This document shows positions 51,672-60,083 of a stretch of DNA of 64,000 nt, piece after piece (positions within the stretch are counted from its first letter, which is position 1; each line of letters begins with the position of its first letter). Below the pieces are notes generated by a model. That model saw only the letters and a program-made list of their open reading frames with translations. It searched no databases and was not told the DNA's origin. The DNA lies in assembly GCF_048571125.1 (NCBI RefSeq), contig NZ_CP182343.1:2232001-2296000 (forward strand), given 5' to 3'. Source of the DNA: Arcobacter siniprincipis (GTDB taxonomy: Bacteria > Campylobacterota > Campylobacteria > Campylobacterales > Arcobacteraceae). A program made the position numbers and the translations under genes.

Positions 51672-52742
51672 ATGAAACAAAAAACTGCAATTATATGTTT
51701 ATCAAGAGTAAATGGTGGTATGGAATTAGCCTCTGTAAAACTTGCAAGATTATTAAGTACAGAAGTTGAAACATATTTTATCGCAAAAAAAGATAGTTAC
51801 ATAATAAATAAAAAAGAACATTTTAATAATTGTAATATTAAAGTACACGAAGTTAGTTTTTCAAGTAATTTAAGTTTATCTCTTATAAAAGATATAAGAA
51901 AGATATTAATAAAAAATGATATAAAAAATATAATCTTTTTAGGTGCTTCAGAAATGAAATCACTATACTTTGCAACACTTGGATTAGACATTAACTTTAT
52001 TATACGACAAGGCTCAAAAAAAACCACTTCTAAAAAAGATATATTTCATAAATTTTTTTATTCTAATGTTAATTATTTTGTTGGCAATTGTGAATATATG
52101 AAAAAAAACATTATTGATATCTTACCAATACCTAAAAAAGCTAAAGTAATTAGAATATATTCATCATTAAAATTTGATGACAATATTAATTTTAATATAT
52201 TTAATGGAACCATAAAAATTATTCATGTTGGAAGGGTACATCCTGGTAAAGGACAACTTGAAGCGATTAAAACATGTGAAGTACTATATAAAAATAATAT
52301 TCCTTTTAATATTAAATTTCTAGGAGATATTCAAGATAAAAATTATTATAATACAATTAGAAAATTTTTAGAAAAAAGTCAATTCAAACCAAATATAGAA
52401 TTTTTAGGTTATACAAGTGAAGTAAAAAGACATCTTCAAGAAAGTGATATTTTTCTTTTTCCTAGTTTAGGAGAAGGAATGAGTAATGCAATCATTGAGT
52501 CACTTGGGTTTGGACTAATTCCCATTATTTATAACGATACTTCGTCTCCAGAATTTAAAGATTTAGGTTTTCATATTCACTTAACATCTAACAATAATGT
52601 CGAAGAATTAAAAGAAGTTATTTTAAATGTTTCAAAAAATATAAAAAAAGAAAAAGAAAATTCAAAAAGTAACCATGAAAAAGCTTTGGAAATTTTTGCT
52701 TTAAAAAGAGAGCAAAATCAATATTTAAAAATATTAATTTAA
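51672..52742 (+). CDS. GT4-family glycosyltransferase, inverted relative to the locus
   Basis: 356 residues. AIICLSRVNGGMELASVKLARLL is the acceptor loop, IIHVGRVHPGKGQLEAIKTCE the donor-domain start and FLFPSLGEGMSNAIIESLGFG the E-x7-E motif. AAAGG lies 6 bases upstream of the ATG and a TATAAT at 51645. On the plus strand, unlike most of the locus, and convergent with the GT4 gene ending at 52866. Very low GC. Confidence 0.88.
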   Translation: MKQKTAIICLSRVNGGMELASVKLARLLSTEVETYFIAKKDSYIINKKEHFNNCNIKVHEVSFSSNLSLSLIKDIRKILIKNDIKNIIFLGASEMKSLYFATLGLDINFIIRQGSKKTTSKKDIFHKFFYSNVNYFVGNCEYMKKNIIDILPIPKKAKVIRIYSSLKFDDNINFNIFNGTIKIIHVGRVHPGKGQLEAIKTCEVLYKNNIPFNIKFLGDIQDKNYYNTIRKFLEKSQFKPNIEFLGYTSEVKRHLQESDIFLFPSLGEGMSNAIIESLGFGLIPIIYNDTSSPEFKDLGFHIHLTSNNNVEELKEVILNVSKNIKKEKENSKSNHEKALEIFALKREQNQYLKILI

Positions 52743-52865
52743 CATAAGTATAAATTGGAATAAAATTATGATAATTATTTTAACTTTATCCATGAATAAT
52801 TAAAAATAGAATTTAAACTAATATTATTATTAAATTTAATTAAATCTATCTTATTGACTATTTTT

Positions 52866-54008
52866 TTAATTTATATTATCAATATCTTTGTTAAACATAA
52901 AAAATAAAATTTTTTTACATCTTGCTTTATAAGTAAAATTATCTTTACAATGCAAAAAAGCAGATTCACCAAGTTTTTTCCTTTTTTCAGGTGAGTTAAT
53001 TAAATCTCTCAATGCTTTTATCCAAGCTTTTATATCTTTATTATCAACTAATATTGCATGTTCTTCGCTTATAGACTCTCTAATAGCAGGCAGATCTGAA
53101 CATATAATTGCTTTTTTTGAAGCCATATATTCAAAAACTTTTATAGGTGACATATATTCACTATTTCTATTTCCTTCTTCATTAGTTTGATAAGGTGCAA
53201 TTAATATATCACACATGTTTCTATATTGATATGTTTTTTCAGGTTCTATAAATCCATGAAAAATTAAATTTTTTGTATTTTTAGAAGAATTTAACCAATA
53301 TTCAATATCATTTTTTTTTCCACCTATTACATGAAAATTAATTTCTGGAAATTCTAATGATAGTTTAATTATTATTTCAATTCCTCTTCCTTTAAAAAGA
53401 CTTCCAATATAACCTACATTTAACATTGATTTAAATTTTTCACATCCTTTTGGAATAGTGTTTATATCATTATTAAGAATTGTTGCACTTTGAATTACTA
53501 AGATTAAATTTAAAGGAATATTATATTTCTCACTATAAATATATTTTAATTTATCTGAAATTGTTGCAATTTTATTATTGTTTTTTTTATTATTGATAAA
53601 CTTTTTAAATATTTTATGTTGAAAATCATTTTTATAAAATGGTTCATGTTGTTCAAATAATACTCTGAATCCATTTATTTGAGAAAGAAAGAAAGTAAAC
53701 ATATCATCTCTTCCATATACTAAATCAGGATTTATTTTACGAATTTCAAATAAACTTCTTATAGAATAAATTCTTTTTTTTAAATATTTAATATTTGGAG
53801 AATAAAGTTTTTTTAATTCAAAGTTTTTTGAAACTCCATAATAATCAAAATAATCATTGACACCTTTTTCTTCAAGCTTTTTTGTCCAAGGAGCTAAAAG
53901 TGTAACTTCATGGCCCAAAGAAGCAAATGCTTCACACATTCTCATAACATTAATACTATTTGCTGTTCGAGAAGGAATTATTGACCTTGATACATATACT
54001 ATTTTCAT
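52866..54008 (-). CDS. GT4-family glycosyltransferase
   Basis: 380 residues. VYVSRSIIPSRTANSINVMRMCEAF is the N-terminal acceptor loop with the usual Gly replaced; MLNVGYIGSLFKGRGIEIIIKL begins the donor domain, and NSEYMSPIKVFEYMASKKAI stands for the E-x7-E. It resembles GT4 enzymes of O-antigen loci. It begins 10 bases after the stop of the O-antigen ligase gene, so the two are probably one mRNA. Acceptor and sugar unknown. Confidence 0.88.
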   Translation of the reverse strand: MKIVYVSRSIIPSRTANSINVMRMCEAFASLGHEVTLLAPWTKKLEEKGVNDYFDYYGVSKNFELKKLYSPNIKYLKKRIYSIRSLFEIRKINPDLVYGRDDMFTFFLSQINGFRVLFEQHEPFYKNDFQHKIFKKFINNKKNNNKIATISDKLKYIYSEKYNIPLNLILVIQSATILNNDINTIPKGCEKFKSMLNVGYIGSLFKGRGIEIIIKLSLEFPEINFHVIGGKKNDIEYWLNSSKNTKNLIFHGFIEPEKTYQYRNMCDILIAPYQTNEEGNRNSEYMSPIKVFEYMASKKAIICSDLPAIRESISEEHAILVDNKDIKAWIKALRDLINSPEKRKKLGESAFLHCKDNFTYKARCKKILFFMFNKDIDNIN

Positions 54009-54017
54009 ATTATGTCC

Positions 54018-55355
54018 TTATCTTGTTATTCCAATTATTAAAAATAAAATAATAAATCCTAAGTAAAAATAAAAAGTTTTATAAGTAAAGGGTTTATACT
54101 TTATTTCATAAGTTTTATTACATATTAATGCTGAAGTAAAAGACACAAACAAAGGTAATGAAAATGTTTCAAAAAGTTTACTCGGTATCATATAAAATAG
54201 TATTGATATGGCTAAAATTATCAATAAATCCTTATTATATTTACTTATTTCTTTATATGTAAATATTCTGTAAAATAAGAAAATCATCGCAAAATAACCC
54301 AATAATCCAAGTTGCATTAAAATTTGTATATGTGTATTATGTGGATTTCCAATTATAGCTTTATCTTTAAGATATTGATATTTATCAGGAATAATAGATC
54401 TTACTTTATCCATAAAATCTCCAACTCCAACTCCTAAAAACACATTTTCTTTAAAAACATCAAAACCAAATTTTGTAAGTCCAACTCGTTGACCAACAGA
54501 ACTACTAAAGTCTTCATTTTTAACTATATTATTTATACTTGTAATAGTTTGATTTACTCTACTATTTACAGTTGGTGAATAAGTATAAGCTAAAAAGCAT
54601 ATCGTAGTTGCTAATAAAATTGATATTGAAAATGCTTTCATTACTTTTTGTCTGTAAGTCAATAATAACACAACAAATATAGAAATTAAAAATATTATAT
54701 AACCAGTTCGACCAGCTACAAAAGACATATTTAAAGTTGCCGTTGTCATGAAAAGTATACTAAAAATTTTAATTTTTAAAGAAATTGTTTCTTTATTTAA
54801 TAGTTGATATAAAAGATACGAAACAACAATTGCTAATCCATAATTATGCCTAATATGATTATAAAATGGAGCAGGGCTAAAAATAGTAGTTTTATAAATT
54901 TCATAATCATAAATATAAAAGACAGGAGAAATAATAGAAAAACTTATTAAATAAGAAGTTATTTCAGCAAAAAACATACCAAATATAAAAGCACTAATAA
55001 CTCTAAAAGCAAATCGTTTATCTAAAAAAGACAAAAACATTAAAGGAAAAAGTAAATACTTTGCTTTGTCCATATGCGATTTACCAAATGCAATATTATC
55101 GGTATATAACATTCCAAAAGCATTAATAAAATAAAAAATTAAAAAAGCTTGTACAATTTTATTAGAAAAAGCTTCTTTTAAATAGACTTTGTAATCTCTT
55201 CTATATAAAAATAAAACCAACATAACTGAAAACATAGAGCTTTTTGCATTATTGTTAATTGGAATTAAAAATGTGTACAAAACTAATAAATGATTTAACC
55301 ATAAAGTAATTTTATTCTTTATTTCTAATGATGGAGCATTAAAAATTTTGATCAT
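54018..55355 (-). CDS. waaL: O-antigen ligase/polymerase family protein (WaaL-like)
   Basis: 445 residues with about eleven membrane helices. The large periplasmic loop carries VGVGDFMDKVRSIIP and ends in GNPHNTHIQILMQLGLLGYFAMI, the Wzy_C/WaaL motif with the conserved His. It would join a lipid-linked glycan to lipid A-core at the outer face of the inner membrane. No wzx or wzy-type neighbours are seen in this window. It lies 12 bases after the HGGAQ kinase gene. Confidence 0.88.
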   Translation of the reverse strand: MIKIFNAPSLEIKNKITLWLNHLLVLYTFLIPINNNAKSSMFSVMLVLFLYRRDYKVYLKEAFSNKIVQAFLIFYFINAFGMLYTDNIAFGKSHMDKAKYLLFPLMFLSFLDKRFAFRVISAFIFGMFFAEITSYLISFSIISPVFYIYDYEIYKTTIFSPAPFYNHIRHNYGLAIVVSYLLYQLLNKETISLKIKIFSILFMTTATLNMSFVAGRTGYIIFLISIFVVLLLTYRQKVMKAFSISILLATTICFLAYTYSPTVNSRVNQTITSINNIVKNEDFSSSVGQRVGLTKFGFDVFKENVFLGVGVGDFMDKVRSIIPDKYQYLKDKAIIGNPHNTHIQILMQLGLLGYFAMIFLFYRIFTYKEISKYNKDLLIILAISILFYMIPSKLFETFSLPLFVSFTSALICNKTYEIKYKPFTYKTFYFYLGFIILFLIIGITR

Positions 55356-55367
55356 AGATATTGCCTT

Positions 55368-56138
55368 TTATAAATTTTTTAAGATTTTAAATAGTTTAAA
55401 AAAACTTTTTACATCTCTACCTAATATATTATTGATAACCTTTTTATCACTTAAATATATTAAAAATGAGATTTTAGAAGCAAGTTTATTCAGTTTGTTT
55501 TTAAAAGTATAGTTTTTCGTTAAAAATATGTACTTTTCAATAATATAATTATAATCAAGTTCAAAACTTGCTCTAGTTTTTGTTAAAGATAATAAGAAAA
55601 GTAAAAAATCTCTAAATTGAAGAAGTTTTATATCTATAGATTTATCAAAGCTATCTTCCAAATCAATTGTATTAATTTCATTATCTTTATATGTAAAATT
55701 TCTTGCTTGTGCTCCACCATGAAACTCACCATTATTATGTATCTTTGACAAATGCAAAATTACTTTATCAATAAAATAATACATTTTTTCTTTTTTTATA
55801 TCTCTTTTTCTAATGTATGAATTTATATTTTTACCTGTATCTTCTAGTATAAAAAATTCTTCATTTTTAAAAATAATAGTTGGAACTTCTATTCCTAAAT
55901 TTTTAAATTTAATTAATTTATTAGTTTCAAACACTAACGCATCTTTTGCAGTTTTTTCTTCAACAGGAACAATTAATTCTAATTTAAAAAATTTATAATA
56001 AATTTTATGGGACAAAGAAGATTTTGTTGCTCTGGCTTTTTTTAGCCAATATTTTTTGTCATTATAAAAAAAAGAAGTAATTTCAGAAGAACTTTTTTTA
56101 TACTCATTTAAAATGATTTCATTAAAATTTTGATACAT
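55368..56138 (-). CDS. Kinase-fold protein with HGGAQ catalytic loop
   Basis: 256 residues. WLKKA (about 31-35) with the ATP-binding Lys, FETNKL with a helix C Glu, and HNNGEFHGGAQARNFTYKD (about 134-152) in place of the HRDxKxxN loop: His140, Gln144 and Asn147 are kept and no Asp is present there. NTIDLED (156-162) is the metal loop. This is a RIO/Bud32-like kinase-fold family of unknown substrate that I associate with LPS loci. It lies 3 bases after the small membrane protein gene. Confidence 0.76.
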   Translation of the reverse strand: MYQNFNEIILNEYKKSSSEITSFFYNDKKYWLKKARATKSSLSHKIYYKFFKLELIVPVEEKTAKDALVFETNKLIKFKNLGIEVPTIIFKNEEFFILEDTGKNINSYIRKRDIKKEKMYYFIDKVILHLSKIHNNGEFHGGAQARNFTYKDNEINTIDLEDSFDKSIDIKLLQFRDFLLFLLSLTKTRASFELDYNYIIEKYIFLTKNYTFKNKLNKLASKISFLIYLSDKKVINNILGRDVKSFFKLFKILKNL

Positions 56139-56141
56139 CTT

Positions 56142-56261
56142 TTAATACCTATAACCCATAAATAAAATATTAAATAATAAAAAAGTTAGAACTATAAATT
56201 TAAAGGAATCACATACTTCAAAAATATCTTTTAATCCACTTAATATATATTTATTATTCAT
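56142..56261 (-). CDS. 39-residue membrane microprotein between waaM and the HGGAQ kinase
   Basis: ATG at 56261 shares its A with the stop of waaM, and the stop lies 3 bases before the kinase ATG at 56138. The peptide begins MNNKYILSGLKDIFEVCD and has one hydrophobic helix at about 22-37 (KFIVLTFLLFNILFMGY). The start/stop overlap on one side and minimal spacing on the other make translation very likely. No homolog is known to me. It could anchor the kinase or acyltransferase to the membrane. Confidence 0.7.
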   Translation of the reverse strand: MNNKYILSGLKDIFEVCDSFKFIVLTFLLFNILFMGYRY

Positions 56262-57172
56262 TATTTATTTCTATCATATAAATTTTTATAATATTTTTTC
56301 CATCTTTTATGTTGCCAAAACCATAAATGTGGATATTCATATATTTGTTTTTCAATTAAATCTGATTGCATTTGAGTTAATTCTTTAATTTTATCATCAG
56401 TTTTAAAGTCAATCTTTTTGCAATCAATTGCATCACCAAATTTTAAAGTATAATCTCTAAAATCATTCATTACACAAAATATTGGTATGATAATTGCATC
56501 AAATTTTAAAGCCATCCTTGCAGTTGAATCTGTTGCCATTACTTTTTTACCAAAAAAGTCAATTTCAATGCCATCTTTCATGTGTTGATCGATTACAAGT
56601 GCAATTGATTTTTTTTCCTTAAATGCTTTTAACATTCCTTTGGCTGCAACTTTTTTTTCCAACATTGTAATATTATTTCTATCCCTTGCTTCTTCATACA
56701 TCTTATTCATATAAGGATTATCCATTTTTCTATTCACTACAGCTAATTTTCCATATTTTAAAGCAACATAAGGTAATGCTATTTCCCATCCTCCATAATG
56801 AGCAGTTATATATATAATCTTTCTATTATCTTTAATCGCATCTAGTATTACTTCATCATTATTAACACTTGCTTTTTTTAAAAGTTTTTCTTTTGATATT
56901 ACTTGATTCTCAACAAATTCATACATATTGAAAAGTAAAGATTTATATGATGTAAAAATAATCTCTTCTTTCTTCTCTTTTGAAATAGATTCACCATAAA
57001 CTAAATCCAAATTTACTTTTGCAATATTTATATGTTCTTTATTAAATTTATATGCAAATTTTGCAATTAGTATTAATATTATTTTTGTTAAAAATTTTGG
57101 AGTATATAACATAATGAATTTAAAAATATTATACAAAACATATCTATAATAATCTTTAATCTTTCTCTTCAT
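56261..57172 (-). CDS. waaM: Lipid A biosynthesis acyltransferase (WaaM/HtrB/LpxL family)
   Basis: 303 residues. An N-terminal membrane helix (about 9-33) is followed by the LPLAT active site YITAHYGGWEIALPYVALK (H-x4-E). AVVNRKMDNPYMNKMYEEAR and IALVIDQHMKDGIEIDFFGK are the substrate-binding motifs. It transfers a secondary acyl chain to Kdo2-lipid IVA. It overlaps waaC by 17 bases, as in Campylobacter LOS loci. Confidence 0.93.
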   Translation of the reverse strand: MKRKIKDYYRYVLYNIFKFIMLYTPKFLTKIILILIAKFAYKFNKEHINIAKVNLDLVYGESISKEKKEEIIFTSYKSLLFNMYEFVENQVISKEKLLKKASVNNDEVILDAIKDNRKIIYITAHYGGWEIALPYVALKYGKLAVVNRKMDNPYMNKMYEEARDRNNITMLEKKVAAKGMLKAFKEKKSIALVIDQHMKDGIEIDFFGKKVMATDSTARMALKFDAIIIPIFCVMNDFRDYTLKFGDAIDCKKIDFKTDDKIKELTQMQSDLIEKQIYEYPHLWFWQHKRWKKYYKNLYDRNK

Positions 57173-58175
57173 AAAGAATTTCCTTTGCTACTTTAACAAT
57201 ATATTTCTCATCTACATCTTTAATTGAGAAATCACTTTTATCTAATTTATGAGGGTTAACTTTTGAGTTTGACTCAAGAATTTTATTTATTTTTGTTTCA
57301 TATGTATTTCTATACCCAGGTGTATTACCAAATAAGGTAATTGAAGGTACATTTAAGGCCCATGCCATGTGTGTAGGTCCTGTATCATTCCCTATGATTA
57401 GATGAGAATGACTAAATAATGCTTTTAAAGTATTCAAATCAAGCTTTGGCATTATTTGAGCACATGAATGCCTTTCAATATATTCTGCAATCTTTTTTTC
57501 TTCTTCACTTCCCCAAACAATTAAACAATTCTCATTTATATTATTAGCAATTTTAGCGAATTTTTCTTTAGAATACATCTTACTTTTCCAACTAGCACCA
57601 ATGATAAAAAGAATATTCTTTTTATCATTACTTAAATAGTCATAGATTATTTTATTTTCATCCTCATAAAATAAAAAAGGGTCTTTTTCTAATATCATTT
57701 TAGAAGTAATATCAAAACCTAAAGGATTTGATATTACTTTTGCATTTCTATCAATTGTATTTTTTTCATAAGCTATAGATACTTTTTTATTATAAAAATA
57801 CGAAGCACTTTTTTCTCTAATTGATTCTTTATCAAATCCAGCAACATCTTTTGATAATAACCTTGATACTATTGCTGATTTAATCAACCCTTGTGCATCT
57901 ATAACTAAATCATAATTATTTTTAGAATAACTTTTTATTAATTTTATTTGATTAAATATTTCTAGTTTATTCTTTTTGATTGATTTTAAATTTAGTTTAT
58001 AAATATTATCTATGTGTGGGTTGTTGTCTAAAACTTGAGAAAAACTCTCTTCTACAAACCAATCAATTAAAATATTTGGATAATTCTTTTTTATATATTG
58101 TAAAGCAACCATGGCATGAATAATATCACCCATTGCAGATAGCTTTACAATTGCAAGCTTCTTAATTTGATTCAT
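57156..58175 (-). CDS. waaC: ADP-heptose:LPS heptosyltransferase I
   Basis: 339 residues. IVKLSAMGDIIHAMVALQYIK is the GT9 start typical for WaaC, YDLVIDAQGLIKSAIVSRL the second motif (DAQGLxKSA is diagnostic), FIIGASWKSKMYSKEKFAK the donor motif and IIGNDTGPTHMAWALNVP the C-terminal loop. It adds the first heptose to Kdo. It opens the LOS locus and follows the exopolyphosphatase gene by 3 bases. Confidence 0.96.
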   Translation of the reverse strand: MNQIKKLAIVKLSAMGDIIHAMVALQYIKKNYPNILIDWFVEESFSQVLDNNPHIDNIYKLNLKSIKKNKLEIFNQIKLIKSYSKNNYDLVIDAQGLIKSAIVSRLLSKDVAGFDKESIREKSASYFYNKKVSIAYEKNTIDRNAKVISNPLGFDITSKMILEKDPFLFYEDENKIIYDYLSNDKKNILFIIGASWKSKMYSKEKFAKIANNINENCLIVWGSEEEKKIAEYIERHSCAQIMPKLDLNTLKALFSHSHLIIGNDTGPTHMAWALNVPSITLFGNTPGYRNTYETKINKILESNSKVNPHKLDKSDFSIKDVDEKYIVKVAKEILYEEKD

Positions 58176-58178
58176 AAA

Positions 58179-59648
58179 CTACTTTATTTTAATTTTTATG
58201 CCCTTTGGCATTTGTAATTTATCTATTTCACTTTTGACTAGATAAATATCACTTTCCATATCAATACATAGTTTACTATCTTTTAAGTTATACTCTACTT
58301 TTGGTGCTGATAGGTCGTTATTAATTAGAAGATTCAAAGATATCATAAAAGATAGCCATTGCATGGTTTCCAAAGGAGGTAGAAGCATTTTATGTCTGAT
58401 TATATCTCTTTGCATTGGTAATGATTTTTTTGAGAATTTTATAATATGAGCAACTGTAACTCTAGAACTATGTAGAAAATCATAATTCAAGCCATTTAAT
58501 ATAAAATCAGCTGTACTATCATTCCCTTTATAAAAATTCAGACTATTTCCAATAGAGTGCAGTTTTGAGGCAATTACTAACAGAGTTCTATATTTATCAT
58601 CTAGTTGATGAATTGGTTTTAACACATCAAATATTTTTCTTGCATTTGCACCATTATACGCACTTGTTTTTTCATCAACTTGAAATCTATCAAGCAGACT
58701 TCGAACACTTACATTAAAATTATTTGGGAATTTACAATTAGAGTTTCTTAATAAATCAGTTAAATAAACGCCTTCTCTAACACCTGCTCCAGATGTTATA
58801 ACTTCTTGTATATTTAACTCATTTAAAATAGTAGAGAAGATAAAAGTTCCCTCTTTTATTGTGTCATATCTATCTTTTTTTATACCTAAGAGTTTCAAAG
58901 TATTATTATTTTTTGAGTTAAATATAGCTTCAAATAAATCTATATTTGAATTTACATTATATTTAAAGCCATGAAGAACATCTAAAGGATAATAATTTTT
59001 TTTCATAATAACTTTACTCAAAGCTCTTATACTTCCACCAATACCTATTACAGTACTTGGTATTTCATATCCACAAGATTTGAGTTCTTCTAGTTTATTT
59101 AAAATATATTTTTTAGCACCTTCCATATCTCCTTTAGAAAAAAACAGTTCCCCTAACCTAACTGTTCCAATATCTAAAGATAAAACATGCTCTATATTTT
59201 TATTTTTAACTATTGCAAATTCGGTCGATCCCCCACCAATATCCACAGTTACAAAATCATCTGCTTTTATTAAATTTAAAGCAGCAACTCCACCAAAATA
59301 TGCTTCTTTTGTACCATCAATTACTTTAATATCTAGGCCTAATTCATTTTTTACTCTATTTACAAAGATTTTTGAATTGGGAGCATCTCTCATAGCAGAA
59401 GTTGCTACACAAAAGATTTTTCTAGATTTTAAAGATTTTGAGATATTTAAGAAGGATTTTAAAGAGTTAAAAGCTCTTTCCATGGGAATTTCTTGTAAAT
59501 TCCCACCATTTTCATACGAGCCTTCAGAGATTTTAACTCTTGCTTTTGTTTCGTTTACAAGATGAAAAGCGAAACGGCTACTTTTTTGCATCACAACCAT
59601 ACGCATTGAGTTAGACCCAATGTCTATAACAGTTGTAATCTTAGCCAT
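58179..59648 (-). CDS. ppx: Exopolyphosphatase / guanosine pentaphosphate phosphohydrolase
   Basis: 489 residues. Actin-like ATPase start TTVIDIGSNSMRMVVMQ, then VATSAMRDAPN and ITVxIGGGSTEFAIV-type motif at FVTVDIGGGSTEFAIVK; the C-terminal HD-like helical domain begins at about 320 (NGANARKIFDVLKPIH). It cleaves polyphosphate or pppGpp. In this phylum the Ppx/GppA protein often has this length and two domains. It sits between the ferredoxin gene and waaC, spacing 3 bases each way. Confidence 0.93.
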   Translation of the reverse strand: MAKITTVIDIGSNSMRMVVMQKSSRFAFHLVNETKARVKISEGSYENGGNLQEIPMERAFNSLKSFLNISKSLKSRKIFCVATSAMRDAPNSKIFVNRVKNELGLDIKVIDGTKEAYFGGVAALNLIKADDFVTVDIGGGSTEFAIVKNKNIEHVLSLDIGTVRLGELFFSKGDMEGAKKYILNKLEELKSCGYEIPSTVIGIGGSIRALSKVIMKKNYYPLDVLHGFKYNVNSNIDLFEAIFNSKNNNTLKLLGIKKDRYDTIKEGTFIFSTILNELNIQEVITSGAGVREGVYLTDLLRNSNCKFPNNFNVSVRSLLDRFQVDEKTSAYNGANARKIFDVLKPIHQLDDKYRTLLVIASKLHSIGNSLNFYKGNDSTADFILNGLNYDFLHSSRVTVAHIIKFSKKSLPMQRDIIRHKMLLPPLETMQWLSFMISLNLLINNDLSAPKVEYNLKDSKLCIDMESDIYLVKSEIDKLQMPKGIKIKIK

Positions 59649-59651
59649 TTG

Positions 59652-59906
59652 TTATACCTCTTCTTCCTGTAGTTGATTATACTTAAATCTCAATTCTTCC
59701 ATAGTTTCTTGGTTATCTGGGTCAACTATAATACAGTCAACAGGACAAACTTCAACACACGCAGGCTCTTCATAATGACCTACACATTCAGTACATCTGT
59801 CAGAATCTATTATATAAATTGGATCACCCTCTTCAATTGCCATGTTAGGACATTCTTCTCTACATGCATCGCAAGCGATACATTCATCTGTGATTATTAA
59901 AGACAT
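59652..59906 (-). CDS. YfhL-family 4Fe-4S dicluster ferredoxin
   Basis: 84 residues with two clusters: CIACDACREECPNMAI and CTECVGHYEEPACVEVCPVDCI. The extended spacing CxxCx8CxxxC in the second cluster is typical of the YfhL/Allochromatium-type ferredoxins. It is the first gene of the unit with ppx and waaC. The electron partner is not known. Confidence 0.95.
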   Translation of the reverse strand: MSLIITDECIACDACREECPNMAIEEGDPIYIIDSDRCTECVGHYEEPACVEVCPVDCIIVDPDNQETMEELRFKYNQLQEEEV

Positions 59907-60052
59907 ACTTAAATTCCTATTTTTTAAAATTAAATTATGGAGTTATAACCTAATATTTATTAAAAATTTCTTTATTCAGACTAACTTTTATAACAGTTTT
60001 GCTAAAAATAAGAAATTTAACGATATTTAAAGGTATAAATTTTATTTTTATT

Positions 60053-60083
60053 AAAAAGAAGAGTATAAAATACTCTTCTTTTT
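60053..60083 (-). terminator. Terminator overlapping the gltD stop
   Basis: Perfect 13-bp stem AAAAAGAAGAGTA / TACTCTTCTTTTT with a 5-base loop, containing the end of gltD. The A and T tracts make it work in both directions. Confidence 0.85.

Noticed and set aside
59080..59565. Long plus-strand open frame antisense to ppx
   Set aside because: The opposite strand encodes a complete exopolyphosphatase with all motifs; the antisense frame has low-complexity Ser/Lys/Phe content and no ribosome site.
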